NCBI GenBank assembly: GCA_045541915.1
Contig: JAZQJZ010000032.1
Span: forward strand, 1 to 64,000
Source of the DNA: RGIG5579 sp045541915
GTDB lineage: Bacteria > Bacillota > Clostridia > Oscillospirales > SIG627
Reading direction: 5' to 3'
Length of the DNA stretch: 64,000 nucleotides
Shown: positions 7,297 through 15,902 of the stretch, piece by piece
How positions within the stretch are numbered: the first letter of the stretch is position 1
How the letters are laid out: each line of letters begins with the position of its first letter
The notes under the pieces: model-generated
Told to the model about the DNA's origin: nothing
Databases searched by the model: none
What the model saw: only the letters and a program-made list of their open reading frames with translations
Made by a program: the position numbers and the translations under genes

Positions 7297-9129
7297 GTGG
7301 AAAAGAAAGAACCGAAGCGGCCCCATCAAACAGAGTCTTTCAAAAGGAAAGAAATGCGGAAAAAGAAAAAAGACGATTCTGTTGTACTTCCGTTTGCTGA
7401 GGAAAAGAAGTTGTTCAAAAAACGCAACTTTTTTCGGCAATATCGCATCTTCCGCCGCGGTGGATTGAATGTTTTTGATTGCTTTTTTAACACATTGTAT
7501 ATCATGATGAGTGAAAAAAGTGTGGAAAAAGAAAAGAAAAAGCTGGAAAAAATGGGAGAAAAAGAGCATCATCCCCGTCATTTCCTGGATCTGCACGCGC
7601 CCCATCTTCGTGTTTTATCTGCATTCGCTGTTAAGATATATTCCTTTTTCGCCTATTCTGCCTCTTTTTGGCACAAAAGAGACGGAAGCCATGTTCATCG
7701 CTCCAAAATGATCTTCGTTCGGGAACACCTGGCTCATATTACCGTTTCTTTTCTGGCTATCGCTATTTTTTCCTATATTGCAGTTATTCTTCATTTTCCT
7801 CTGGTACTGCGTGCGGAAATCGACGGTAAGGTGCTGGGTATTGTGGAGGATAAGAATACCGTTGACAGTGCCATCAATGAATTGGAAGACAATGTAGAGT
7901 TCATTTTGGGAAAGAATTTTTCCTTCCCTTATGAGATTCGCTATACCTTTCAGCGTCAAAAGATCGATACCATTACTCCGAAGAATAAAATCTCCGAGCA
8001 GCTTTATACCTATGTTCAGAATTTCGTTTGCACCGCCGGCGGTCTTTATGTGGACGATGTTCTGGTTGCAGTGTGCCAGGATGCAGATACCGTCCAGAAT
8101 GCCATCAGCGATTTTGTCTCTCAAAGAGCCGAAGGGGCAGAAGAGGGAATTTTCAATGAGATCCGCGTGGTGACCCAGGCGTATCCCACGGAAAGCATCA
8201 TCTCCCAGGAACAGCTATTCCGTCTTTTATGTGAAATGGAAAAGCCTCTGGAGGACAGGGAAAAGGATATCCTTCCGGAGGATACAGTGCTTCCCGGCTT
8301 TTTTCCGGATGAGGATAAGGAGGAGACACTTCCTGCTTTTTCTTTGATTTCCGACCTGGAGATTCCGAAAAAAGATCAGGTGATATCCAAATCTAACCAG
8401 CCACAGCCCATTGATGAGATCAAGCTTGATTTTTACACCAGCAAAGAATATTCCTACGAAGCCACCGTGCCCTTTAAGACCCTTTATGTGGAAAGCGATG
8501 AGCATTACACCTCTATGGCAGATGAAACTACCAAAGGGGTAAACGGACGTGCTTCTGTTACCGCAAAGGTTTATTATGTGGACGGCAAAGAGGTGGGCAG
8601 AGAGGTGGTACGGGAAGAGGTTCTCTCTCAACCGGTGGATCGCGTGATCTCCATTGGTACCAAGGTGCTTCCGGAGGACTTGAAAAGCGAAACTCTTGAT
8701 AAGCGAAGATTTATCGTTCCTTTTGTGGGTACGGTCTATTCCTATTACGGTCCTCGGGAAGACGGATATCACTATGGCTGGGATATTCCGGGCGATGAGG
8801 GAGATAATCTTTACGCTGCCGCGTCCGGCAAAGTCATAGTTGCCATTGGACAGGACGGATACTTTTCTGATTTGCCCGAGCATCACTTTACCGGCTATGG
8901 CTATTGTGTGGTCATTGAGCATGAAGACGGATATTCTACTATGTACGCCCATTGTAACAAGATCTATGTAGCTCTGGGACAAGAGGTGAAGCAAGGGGAT
9001 AAGATCGCCGAAATCGGCAACACCGGTAAGTCCGAGGGAAATCACGTGCATTTTGAGATCATGAAAAACGGCGCCAAATTAAACCCTGCTCAATATCTTT
9101 ATGAAGGTAAAACCACCATATACGATTAA
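7297..9129 (+). CDS. membrane-anchored M23 peptidase with a G5 domain
   Basis: 610 residues from a GTG with AAAGGAGG 8 bases upstream. A very basic cytoplasmic N-terminus (~145 residues) precedes one membrane helix (about 146-170). An ~210-residue extracellular stretch starting LRAEIDGKVLGIVEDKNTVDSAI follows. A G5 domain (about 383-460, with VPFKTLYVES and the Gly-rich end) comes next, then an M23 endopeptidase domain. Zinc and catalytic residues are visible: His492/Asp496 (HYGWD), His552 (YAHC) and His583-x-His585 (HVHFE). It should cut peptide cross-links in peptidoglycan at the cell surface. The long charged cytosolic tail is unusual and may bind a division or sporulation partner. The CapA-like gene follows after 16 bases, probably in the same operon. 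Confidence 0.92.
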   Translation: MEKKEPKRPHQTESFKRKEMRKKKKDDSVVLPFAEEKKLFKKRNFFRQYRIFRRGGLNVFDCFFNTLYIMMSEKSVEKEKKKLEKMGEKEHHPRHFLDLHAPHLRVLSAFAVKIYSFFAYSASFWHKRDGSHVHRSKMIFVREHLAHITVSFLAIAIFSYIAVILHFPLVLRAEIDGKVLGIVEDKNTVDSAINELEDNVEFILGKNFSFPYEIRYTFQRQKIDTITPKNKISEQLYTYVQNFVCTAGGLYVDDVLVAVCQDADTVQNAISDFVSQRAEGAEEGIFNEIRVVTQAYPTESIISQEQLFRLLCEMEKPLEDREKDILPEDTVLPGFFPDEDKEETLPAFSLISDLEIPKKDQVISKSNQPQPIDEIKLDFYTSKEYSYEATVPFKTLYVESDEHYTSMADETTKGVNGRASVTAKVYYVDGKEVGREVVREEVLSQPVDRVISIGTKVLPEDLKSETLDKRRFIVPFVGTVYSYYGPREDGYHYGWDIPGDEGDNLYAAASGKVIVAIGQDGYFSDLPEHHFTGYGYCVVIEHEDGYSTMYAHCNKIYVALGQEVKQGDKIAEIGNTGKSEGNHVHFEIMKNGAKLNPAQYLYEGKTTIYD

Positions 9130-9145
9130 AAAAGGAGAAATAACT

Positions 9146-10489
9146 GTGAAATTGAAGAATTTATTTCGTTTTTGCTTGCTGATTCTTTCAGTGGTTCTGC
9201 TATTGGGCACCTTTGTTTCCTGCGGAACCCAGCCTTCTTCCGAGCAAACCGAAACTGAGGAAACGAAAGATGCGGAAAAGGAAAGCGAGACACTTTCGGA
9301 TGTACCGGAAACCCCTGAGGTGGTGGAGCCCTATGTGGTTTCAACGGCATCTCTTGGTGTTACCGGCGACATTTTGATTCACGAAACCGTGTATAAGTCG
9401 GTATTTCGCGGAGACGGAGTTTACGACTTTACGGAAAACTATTCCTTTGTAAAGCCTTATTTTGAAAAGTATGACTATATGGTAGCAAACCTTGAGGTGA
9501 CCTTGGGCGGAGAAAAGCCCTCTGTGGGGCAGTATCCTTCCGCCTATCCTTTGTTCAACTGTCCCGATAGCATCGTGGACGCCCTGAAGGGTGCCGGTGT
9601 GGATATGCTTCTCACGGCCAACAACCACTCTTATGATACCCGCACTGCAGGTCTGGTTCGCACTGTCCAGGTGGTTCGGGAAAAGGGCCTTGATTATTTG
9701 GGTACCCGGGATAATACCGAAGAGAGCCTGTACCGTGTACAGGATATCAACGGAATCAAGGTGGGAATGGCCTGCTTTACCTATTCCACTGTATCTTCTT
9801 CGGGAATCAAGGCGCTCAATGGCATCACCATGGATCGGGATGCGTTCCCCTTGGTTTCCAGCTTTGATTATAACAATCTGGAAGGATTCTACCAGGAGGT
9901 GCAGAAGGCGCTGGATGAAATGGCTCAAAAGGGAGCGGAAGCCACCGTCTTTTATGTTCACTGGGGCAATGAATATCAGTATGTGCCCAATTCTTATCAA
10001 AAGAACATTGCTGAAAAATTGTGCGAGATGGGTGTGGATGTGATCGTTGGCGGTCATCCCCACGTGATCCAACCCTTTGAAACCGTTACCGCTGAAAACG
10101 GAAACGAAACTCTTTGTATTTATTCCACCGGCAATGCCATTTCCAATCAGCGTCAGGAAATTATGGACAGTGATAATTTTTCCGGCCATACCGAGGACGG
10201 TATGATCTTCGGTGTTACCTTTGAAAAATGGAATGACGGCAGAGTGTGTATTTCCCAGGTGAATATTGAGCCTCTCTGGGTCAACCGCGAGTACCGTGGA
10301 ACCAGATGGGTATTCCACATTGTTCCTTTGGATCTTTCTGTAGAGGATTGGACTGTGTACCAGCTTACTGATAGAACCTTGGCAAAAGCCAAAAAATCCT
10401 ATAACAGAACATTGGCCCTGGTGGGAGAGGGATTGAACGCAGCCCGTGAAAAACTGGGTCTTGATCCCCTTGTTACCTCCATCGAGTAA
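9146..10489 (+). CDS. CapA/PgsA-family metallophosphatase-like lipoprotein
   Basis: 447 residues from the GTG at 9146, preceded by AAAAAGGAG; an in-frame ATG at 9101 lies inside the previous gene and has no site. A signal peptide leads to a lipobox-like FVSC (Cys26), then an acidic Glu/Thr linker. The CapA fold follows: GVTGDILIH, NLEVTLGG, LLTANNHSYD, FYVHWGNEYQ, GVDVIVGGHPHVIQP and YSTGNAIS. These carry the Asp, Asn-His and Gly-His-Pro-His residues that would hold two metals. In Bacillus, CapA/PgsA takes part in poly-gamma-glutamate synthesis and export. No capB/C partners are here, so another cell-envelope phosphatase or ligase role is equally likely. Confidence 0.88.
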   Translation: MKLKNLFRFCLLILSVVLLLGTFVSCGTQPSSEQTETEETKDAEKESETLSDVPETPEVVEPYVVSTASLGVTGDILIHETVYKSVFRGDGVYDFTENYSFVKPYFEKYDYMVANLEVTLGGEKPSVGQYPSAYPLFNCPDSIVDALKGAGVDMLLTANNHSYDTRTAGLVRTVQVVREKGLDYLGTRDNTEESLYRVQDINGIKVGMACFTYSTVSSSGIKALNGITMDRDAFPLVSSFDYNNLEGFYQEVQKALDEMAQKGAEATVFYVHWGNEYQYVPNSYQKNIAEKLCEMGVDVIVGGHPHVIQPFETVTAENGNETLCIYSTGNAISNQRQEIMDSDNFSGHTEDGMIFGVTFEKWNDGRVCISQVNIEPLWVNREYRGTRWVFHIVPLDLSVEDWTVYQLTDRTLAKAKKSYNRTLALVGEGLNAAREKLGLDPLVTSIE

Positions 10490-10518
10490 GATGGTTTACA
10501 TTTGATCATAACGGTTGC

Positions 10519-10553
10519 AAATTCCCGGATCATCCGGGAATTTGTTCTTGTTT
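10519..10553 (+). terminator. intrinsic terminator after the CapA-like gene
   Basis: AAATTCCCGG (10519-10528) pairs with CCGGGAATTT (10534-10543) around a 5-base loop and is followed by a T-rich tail. It separates the M23/CapA operon from comEC, though some read-through is likely because the gap is short. Confidence 0.75.
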
Positions 10554-10577
10554 GGCAAAAAAAGAAAGGAGAGAAAA

Positions 10578-12086
10578 ATGGAAGAGCCAAAGCGCTTTCG
10601 CAGTTTCTTTTTTCGTCAACGGCTCAATACCGTTGGAATTCCGTTCCTTGCGGCTGTAACCCTTTGTCTTTTGTTTCCGGGTTGGCTTCTTCCATTCCTT
10701 TTAATCCTTTTTGCCACTTGCTTTTGTGTGATCTCGTGTTTTTTGAAGACCGGAGAAGGGCGGGTGACATCTTTGCTCCTTGCCGCCGGCATTGCTTTGG
10801 CGCTGATCCTTTGTGGAGCTAAGGGTTTGGAACAAAACCGAAATGCGAAGGCGGATGGTGAGAAAATTTCGGCGGCAGGATATGTAGTATTTTGTTCGCA
10901 AGATTCCTTTGATTTGAAGGAAAAGGCATATCCGTTTCGCAAAATTCGCATCCATGCAGAGAAACTTCCCAATTTGGGAGACCACGTGGCGCTATCCTTT
11001 GCGGCTTCTGCCTCCCTTTCTTCCTCCGATCGGGCAGACGGAGTGGATCTTCTGGGAGACTTGGAGGGCGATGTGACATTTTTGGGGAAAAGTGTTTTTT
11101 ACGGAACCCTTGGATCTATCCGAAGCCGCCTGATCCGAGAGTTTGGTGACGGCCGGACAGGAGGCTTTTACCGCGCGATCCTTCTGGGAGATCGCAGTGC
11201 GCTGACGGAAGAAGACAAAACTGCTTTTGAAAAGACTGCCTCTTCTCATATTCTGTCCATTTCCGGACTCCACATCGGTTATCTTTTGGGAATGGTCCTG
11301 TTTCTTGTCCGAGGATTGCCGCTGGGAAGAAAATTCCGTTTTCTGATTTTGATTCCTGCCATCGTTCTGCTTTTCTTTTTCGCCGGTGCCGGTGTGTCTG
11401 TATTTCGGGCATCGGTTATGGCGGCCTTTGCTCTTTTGGCATCTGCCGTTTCACGGCGGTATGATTCGGTGACCGCCCTTGTGTTCGCCGCCTGCGCTCT
11501 TGTGCTGGTAGAACCGTATATTCTGCTGTCGCACTCCTTTGTGTTTTCTTTTTCTGCCACCTTCGGGATTCTTGTGGGCGGTGCACCACTGAGTGAGATC
11601 CTGTATGAAAAACTGTTTCTGAGCCATAAGGAAAAGAGGTGGATGACATTGAGAAAGGCTTCCTTTTCTGTTGCTAGCTCACTTTTAGTGGCACTGTGCG
11701 TGTTTGCGTTCACATATCCGTTTCAGCTCTTTTTGACAGGGAAAATCGATTTTTTGTCACCTCTTTTCGCGCTGGTTCTAATTCCTCTGTTTTCGCCCTG
11801 TCTGACGGCCTGTGCCATTCAGGCAGTGCTTCTTCTGCTTCCGTTTTCTGTTCCTTTTGTTGGTCAGATCCTGGAAGAAATTGGAAATCTTTACCTTCGT
11901 TTTGTATCCTTTTTGGGAAAAGGAACGGTAGGGGCGGTGTCATTGGATGTGGCTGCTGCTTTTCTGGGACTTTTGAGTCTTTTGGGACTTATCTATCTTC
12001 TTGCGACGCGAAAACCGATCGTGAGCCTGATCTGGTATTATCTGGCAATTGTTTTTTCTTCTTTGTTGTTTTTGCTTGTTTCGTAA
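10578..12086 (+). CDS. comEC: ComEC/Rec2-family membrane channel protein, short form
   Basis: 502 residues from the ATG at 10578 (AAAGGAGAG upstream); a longer frame from 10515 runs through the terminator and is unlikely. An N-terminal pair of membrane segments and a soluble DUF4131-like domain are followed by the ComEC core. The core has the signature ISGLHIGYLLGMVLF and about eight further membrane helices, with FFAGAGVSVFRASVMA in the middle. ComEC forms the channel for single-stranded DNA uptake. Typical ComEC is 700-800 residues with a C-terminal metallo-beta-lactamase domain; this one stops after the last membrane helix. That domain is either absent or encoded elsewhere. No other competence genes are in the window. 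Confidence 0.88.
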   Translation: MEEPKRFRSFFFRQRLNTVGIPFLAAVTLCLLFPGWLLPFLLILFATCFCVISCFLKTGEGRVTSLLLAAGIALALILCGAKGLEQNRNAKADGEKISAAGYVVFCSQDSFDLKEKAYPFRKIRIHAEKLPNLGDHVALSFAASASLSSSDRADGVDLLGDLEGDVTFLGKSVFYGTLGSIRSRLIREFGDGRTGGFYRAILLGDRSALTEEDKTAFEKTASSHILSISGLHIGYLLGMVLFLVRGLPLGRKFRFLILIPAIVLLFFFAGAGVSVFRASVMAAFALLASAVSRRYDSVTALVFAACALVLVEPYILLSHSFVFSFSATFGILVGGAPLSEILYEKLFLSHKEKRWMTLRKASFSVASSLLVALCVFAFTYPFQLFLTGKIDFLSPLFALVLIPLFSPCLTACAIQAVLLLLPFSVPFVGQILEEIGNLYLRFVSFLGKGTVGAVSLDVAAAFLGLLSLLGLIYLLATRKPIVSLIWYYLAIVFSSLLFLLVS

Positions 12087-12209
12087 AAAAATAACATTTT
12101 CGGTTTTGAATACCATCTAAAACTGCACAATTTTTCATCCTTCTCTTTATGAAAAATGCTGAAAAACAAAAAAACTTGAAAAACCGGGGGATCAAGAGAG
12201 AATTTTCTC

Positions 12210-12238
12210 TTGCAAAATTGAAAAACAACGATTATAAT
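12210..12238 (+). promoter_or_regulatory. consensus sigma-A promoter of the repeat surface protein
   Basis: -35 TTGCAA at 12210-12215 and -10 TATAAT at 12233-12238 are spaced by 17 bp. An inverted repeat (AAGAGAGAATTTTCTCTT, about 12194-12211) overlaps the upstream edge of the -35 box and may be a control site. Confidence 0.8.
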
Positions 12239-12297
12239 AATGATAAGTTATTATGGGTATAAGTCTATCCATCCACAAACAACAGGAGGTTCTGCCA

Positions 12298-15200
12298 ATG
12301 TTAAAGAACTTTAATATTTTGAAAGGAATTACCGTGTCGCTTGTATTGGCGTTGCTTTTGTGCGGCGGTATTTTACTGAAAAATTATGCAGATGCGGCTA
12401 CGAGCACAGTGGTGTATTATCTGTCTGATTCTGGCGATAATACCACGGGCGCTGACGAAGCAACTGCGTTCCATACCATTGACGATGCCATTCGTGCAGT
12501 CAATGCAAAAAAACTGGAGCCAGGTTCCACTGTGAAACTGATCGTAGTGGATCGTTTGACTTTGACCACGCAGATTGCGGATTCCGTTGTTGCTGTGGAT
12601 GCTCAGGGAAATCGTTTGCCCGTTACCTTGACTTCCCTTGACGGTGCATCCTCCAAGGATGACTTTTCGGAAGTGTACCTGACCTTTATCAATTCCGGTG
12701 CCACCAGCGGCGGTCAGTATGTAACCTTCAACAATGACTGGACCTTTAAGAACATTCGCATCCTCAACAAGGTTCACGAAGCCTATACCCAGTTCAATCC
12801 TTCCCTTACTTACCGTTTCCTGCAGAAGACCTATTATTTTGCCGGTCAGAGTCTCACCCTTGATAATGTGGAGATCAAGCCTGAAAGAGACGGCAGTGAT
12901 GTTCCGCCCCTGCTATTCTATTTGGATGCAAACGCCGCTTCCTCTGATGTAGCGTATCACAAAAATGTAACCATCAAGGATTGTGACTTCTCTTATAAGA
13001 CCACAACATATTGTCATGGCTTTGCACTTCCTTATGTGGATATGACTGTCACCACTGAAAATTCTTCTTTTGAGACAGTTTATATGTCCTATACGTCTTC
13101 CACCAGCCAAACCGACGATTTGAAGAGCCTTACTGTGAACTTCAATGCCGGCACCTCCGTCAAGACCCTCTATTATAACCGCAGTTCCTCCCATCTGGGA
13201 ATTCCCGGCGGAATTACCTTCAATTATCGCGACTGCTATGTGGGTACCATCACCGGTGCCAGCAAAACCACCGGAAGCACCATTGTGGCAGATATTACCC
13301 ACAACTTCTACGGCGCAGACATCGGCACTTTCTACGGCGCCGGCTACGGTAAGGTAGAGGGAAGCATTACCAACAATGTTTACGAAGGAACCACCATCAA
13401 TAAATTCCGTGGCGGCGGTTCCGGTAGCACGGTTACCATCAGCGGACCTATTACCAACAATATCGACAGTGCAACCCTTACCGGTGAGTTTTACGCCGGT
13501 CCTACCGGTGCAGCCACCTATAGCTCCATTGTAAACAATATCTCCAATTCCACGTTTGGCGGAAAGCTGTACTGCGGCGGCAACGCTAGCGGCGATAGCA
13601 TCACTTCAAAGCTTTATAATGTGAGCGTTGCCAGCACCTTCTTCGGCGGAAACTATGAAGGTGACTGCAAAACCCTTACCACTGAATTTGTCAATTCTTC
13701 CACTTCGAAAGAGTATTACGGCGGCGGTGTAAAGGGTACTTACGGCGAAATTACTAATACCTTTGAAAATTCCTCTACAGGAAGCGAGTTCTACGGCGGT
13801 ATCCAGGCCGGTACGGTTACAAACATCACAAACAACTTCAAGAAGGGAACCAATATCGGTACCAGATCCTATTGCGGCAACTACGGTTCCAACGGTGCGA
13901 AGATCACCGGAACCCTTACCAACAACTTCTATGACGGTGCAACCTTTAACAATACGGTTCACTGCTCCGGTCGTTATGACAGCATTTTCGGTAGCGTTGT
14001 GAATAACTTCTACGGCGGCACCTTCAAGACTGTGGTAAACGGCGGTGTTCGTCAGCCCAAGTCTGCCGGTTCGTACGCTGAAGATCCCGATAAGCACATT
14101 GCCAATATTTACAATAATTTCTATGGCGGCTCTTTCACCACTTTCTATGGCGGTCAGAACGAAGCCGGGTCCCGCGTTTCCAACGCCATTGTAAACGTTG
14201 TGAACGGCGGTACCTTCTCCGGTGAATTTGTTTGCGGCAACCTCAACGGTGACGTGAACGGAACGATCACTACCACCATCAACGGCGGTATCTTCAAGGG
14301 TCAGATCATTGCAGGTAACAAGGCTACCGGTAATGTAGATGGCAAGATTACTACCAAAGTCAATGGTGGTACCATCAGCGCAGGCATCGTGGGTATCAGC
14401 GCTTTTGCCGATGCAAAGTTTGATTCTGCTACCTTGACATTTGCTCCCGCTGATAGTACAACCGCTCTTTCCGTATCCGGAAATGTAAAGGCCTATGAAG
14501 GCCTTACCACCACTCTTGTGGGTGGCAATCAGCCTATGAGCATCAACAATAAGACCAACATTGTTGCTGATACTTTGACCGGAACCCTTATGGTATCTAA
14601 GACCGATACTTGGGCGGAGGATCAGGTTTATATCACCCTGGCCACTCCCGTGAGTGCCGACTGTGTGAAATCTCTTAACGCCTCCTCTGTTGTAACAGGC
14701 TCCGGCGTGTTTGACGGAACAGTGCTTGTGGGATCCGCCGCTGCCGGCGTAGAAGCAAATGCTCCGGTTTTGGCCGATCTGATTTCCTTCTACCTGGACG
14801 AGAAATTGGGCGTATGCTTCTGGGTTCCCAAGGATGAGATCAACCAGTACATTCAGAAGACTGGAAACTGGGGTTACACCGTACTTTTAAGCGGACAAAC
14901 CGTCTCTGCTGAAACCTTCACCGCTGTGGATTCCTTCCCCGTCGGTTCTGTTCAGACCTACCAGGGAGTAGAATACTTCACCTTCAATGCAGGTGTTGGT
15001 GTTTCCTCCACTGAATTTAGTGAAACCATTGCCGTTAATCTGGCCGGTGTTCTCACTGCAGATTACACGGTTTATGAGCTCCTGGAAAGAGGAATTGATT
15101 GCAATGCTGCAGATCCTGTTGTAGTTCGCCTTCTCAGCGCCATTCATACCTACGGTGTAGAAGCGTACAACATTTTCAAAGACGGCAACTTGCCCACTCA

Positions 15201-15651
15201 GTATTATGCAGGCTTCACCGGTGATTATTCCGCTCCTGCCCAGTTGACCTCTACTCGCGGCTATGGCTTTGTAGGTTCTAATATGACCCTGGATGAGCAG
15301 GTTTCCCTGAACTTCTATTTGAAGTCTGTGGGGGATGTAAGCTTTAAGGTGTTCGATAAAGCCACCGGAAATGAAGTGGATGCTTCCAAGATCACCGTGA
15401 TTCCTGTCAGTGGAAACCGTACCTATAACTATGTGGTTTCTTTGAAACTGACCGTTCCCGAAATGGTGAACTTCTATACTGTAAAGGCATATGCCGGTGG
15501 ATCTGAAGTGGCAAGCTGTACCTACTCTCTTGCAAATTGCTGCGACGCATATCTCTATGCTGAGGATTGGGAACAGGCTAAGTATGGCGGTGTTTCCTAT
15601 GCACTGCTTGCATACATCGAGGCTGCTCAGGAGTACTTGTCTAGAATTTAA
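12298..15651 (+). CDS. large secreted Gly/Asn-rich repeat protein, probable beta-helix surface protein
   Basis: 1,117 residues from the ATG at 12298 (AGGAGG 9 bases upstream). A signal peptide spans residues 1-34 (ITVSLVLALLL core, then YADAA). After an Asp/Thr-rich start, residues ~150-720 carry many short imperfect repeats of the type NNFYGGTF, GGITNN and CGNLNG. Such repeats stack as a right-handed beta-helix with Asn ladders. The last ~300 residues form a different region with a VRLLSAIHTYGVEAYNIF segment. That pattern recurs near the C-terminus of large exported proteins of gut Clostridia, without a known function. Codons are strongly biased (Gly GGC/GGT, Thr ACC) and the promoter and ribosome site are strong, so the protein is probably abundant. 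No sortase or S-layer anchor is visible. Substrate or partner unknown. Confidence 0.8.
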   Translation: MLKNFNILKGITVSLVLALLLCGGILLKNYADAATSTVVYYLSDSGDNTTGADEATAFHTIDDAIRAVNAKKLEPGSTVKLIVVDRLTLTTQIADSVVAVDAQGNRLPVTLTSLDGASSKDDFSEVYLTFINSGATSGGQYVTFNNDWTFKNIRILNKVHEAYTQFNPSLTYRFLQKTYYFAGQSLTLDNVEIKPERDGSDVPPLLFYLDANAASSDVAYHKNVTIKDCDFSYKTTTYCHGFALPYVDMTVTTENSSFETVYMSYTSSTSQTDDLKSLTVNFNAGTSVKTLYYNRSSSHLGIPGGITFNYRDCYVGTITGASKTTGSTIVADITHNFYGADIGTFYGAGYGKVEGSITNNVYEGTTINKFRGGGSGSTVTISGPITNNIDSATLTGEFYAGPTGAATYSSIVNNISNSTFGGKLYCGGNASGDSITSKLYNVSVASTFFGGNYEGDCKTLTTEFVNSSTSKEYYGGGVKGTYGEITNTFENSSTGSEFYGGIQAGTVTNITNNFKKGTNIGTRSYCGNYGSNGAKITGTLTNNFYDGATFNNTVHCSGRYDSIFGSVVNNFYGGTFKTVVNGGVRQPKSAGSYAEDPDKHIANIYNNFYGGSFTTFYGGQNEAGSRVSNAIVNVVNGGTFSGEFVCGNLNGDVNGTITTTINGGIFKGQIIAGNKATGNVDGKITTKVNGGTISAGIVGISAFADAKFDSATLTFAPADSTTALSVSGNVKAYEGLTTTLVGGNQPMSINNKTNIVADTLTGTLMVSKTDTWAEDQVYITLATPVSADCVKSLNASSVVTGSGVFDGTVLVGSAAAGVEANAPVLADLISFYLDEKLGVCFWVPKDEINQYIQKTGNWGYTVLLSGQTVSAETFTAVDSFPVGSVQTYQGVEYFTFNAGVGVSSTEFSETIAVNLAGVLTADYTVYELLERGIDCNAADPVVVRLLSAIHTYGVEAYNIFKDGNLPTQYYAGFTGDYSAPAQLTSTRGYGFVGSNMTLDEQVSLNFYLKSVGDVSFKVFDKATGNEVDASKITVIPVSGNRTYNYVVSLKLTVPEMVNFYTVKAYAGGSEVASCTYSLANCCDAYLYAEDWEQAKYGGVSYALLAYIEAAQEYLSRI

Positions 15652-15660
15652 AACAATCCC

Positions 15661-15693
15661 AAAAGGCCCTCGGTTTTGACCGAGGGCCTTTTT
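15661..15693 (+). terminator. intrinsic terminator after the repeat protein
   Basis: AAAAGGCCCTCGG (15661-15673) pairs perfectly with CCGAGGGCCTTTT (15680-15692) around a 6-base loop, followed by T residues. Confidence 0.92.
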
Positions 15694-15718
15694 AAATGAA
15701 GTAAAAACGAGGTTTGTT

Positions 15719-15895
15719 ATGGTTTTTGAGATCATTCCGGGAAAAACAGAATTGGGTGGCGATTATCGTGAAATCTATTATTTTACGGACAAAATGATGC
15801 CTTGTGAAAAAGAAAAGGCAACTCGCGCCATTCTTCGGGAATGTAAAGAAGGCGGTGCCCTGATCAATGAACAAATTCTGATTTTAAAAAAATAG
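15719..15895 (+). CDS. small protein of unknown function upstream of the CotH-type kinase
   Basis: 58 residues beginning MVFEIIPGKTELGGDYREIY and ending QILILKK. A GAGG site lies ~7 bases before the ATG. Its stop at 15893-15895 runs into the ribosome site of the CotH-like gene, whose ATG is at 15903, so translation is probably coupled. It has no signal peptide or membrane segment and contains two Cys. It is mixed alpha/beta in look. I do not recognise a family. The position suggests it works with, or controls, the kinase-like protein. The opposite strand here also has an open frame, but without a ribosome site. Confidence 0.6.
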   Translation: MVFEIIPGKTELGGDYREIYYFTDKMMPCEKEKATRAILRECKEGGALINEQILILKK

Positions 15896-15902
15896 GAGTG
15901 TT

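Noticed and set aside
9341..10318. 325-residue minus-strand frame over the CapA-like gene
   Set aside because: Antisense shadow; the CapA motifs are on the plus strand.
10515..10577. Upstream in-frame extension of ComEC
   Set aside because: It would pass through the terminator hairpin at 10519-10553 and has no ribosome site; the ATG at 10578 has a strong one.
15692..15874. Minus-strand 60-residue frame opposite the 58-residue gene
   Set aside because: No ribosome site, and it runs against the operon direction. The plus-strand frame has a site and couples to the next gene.
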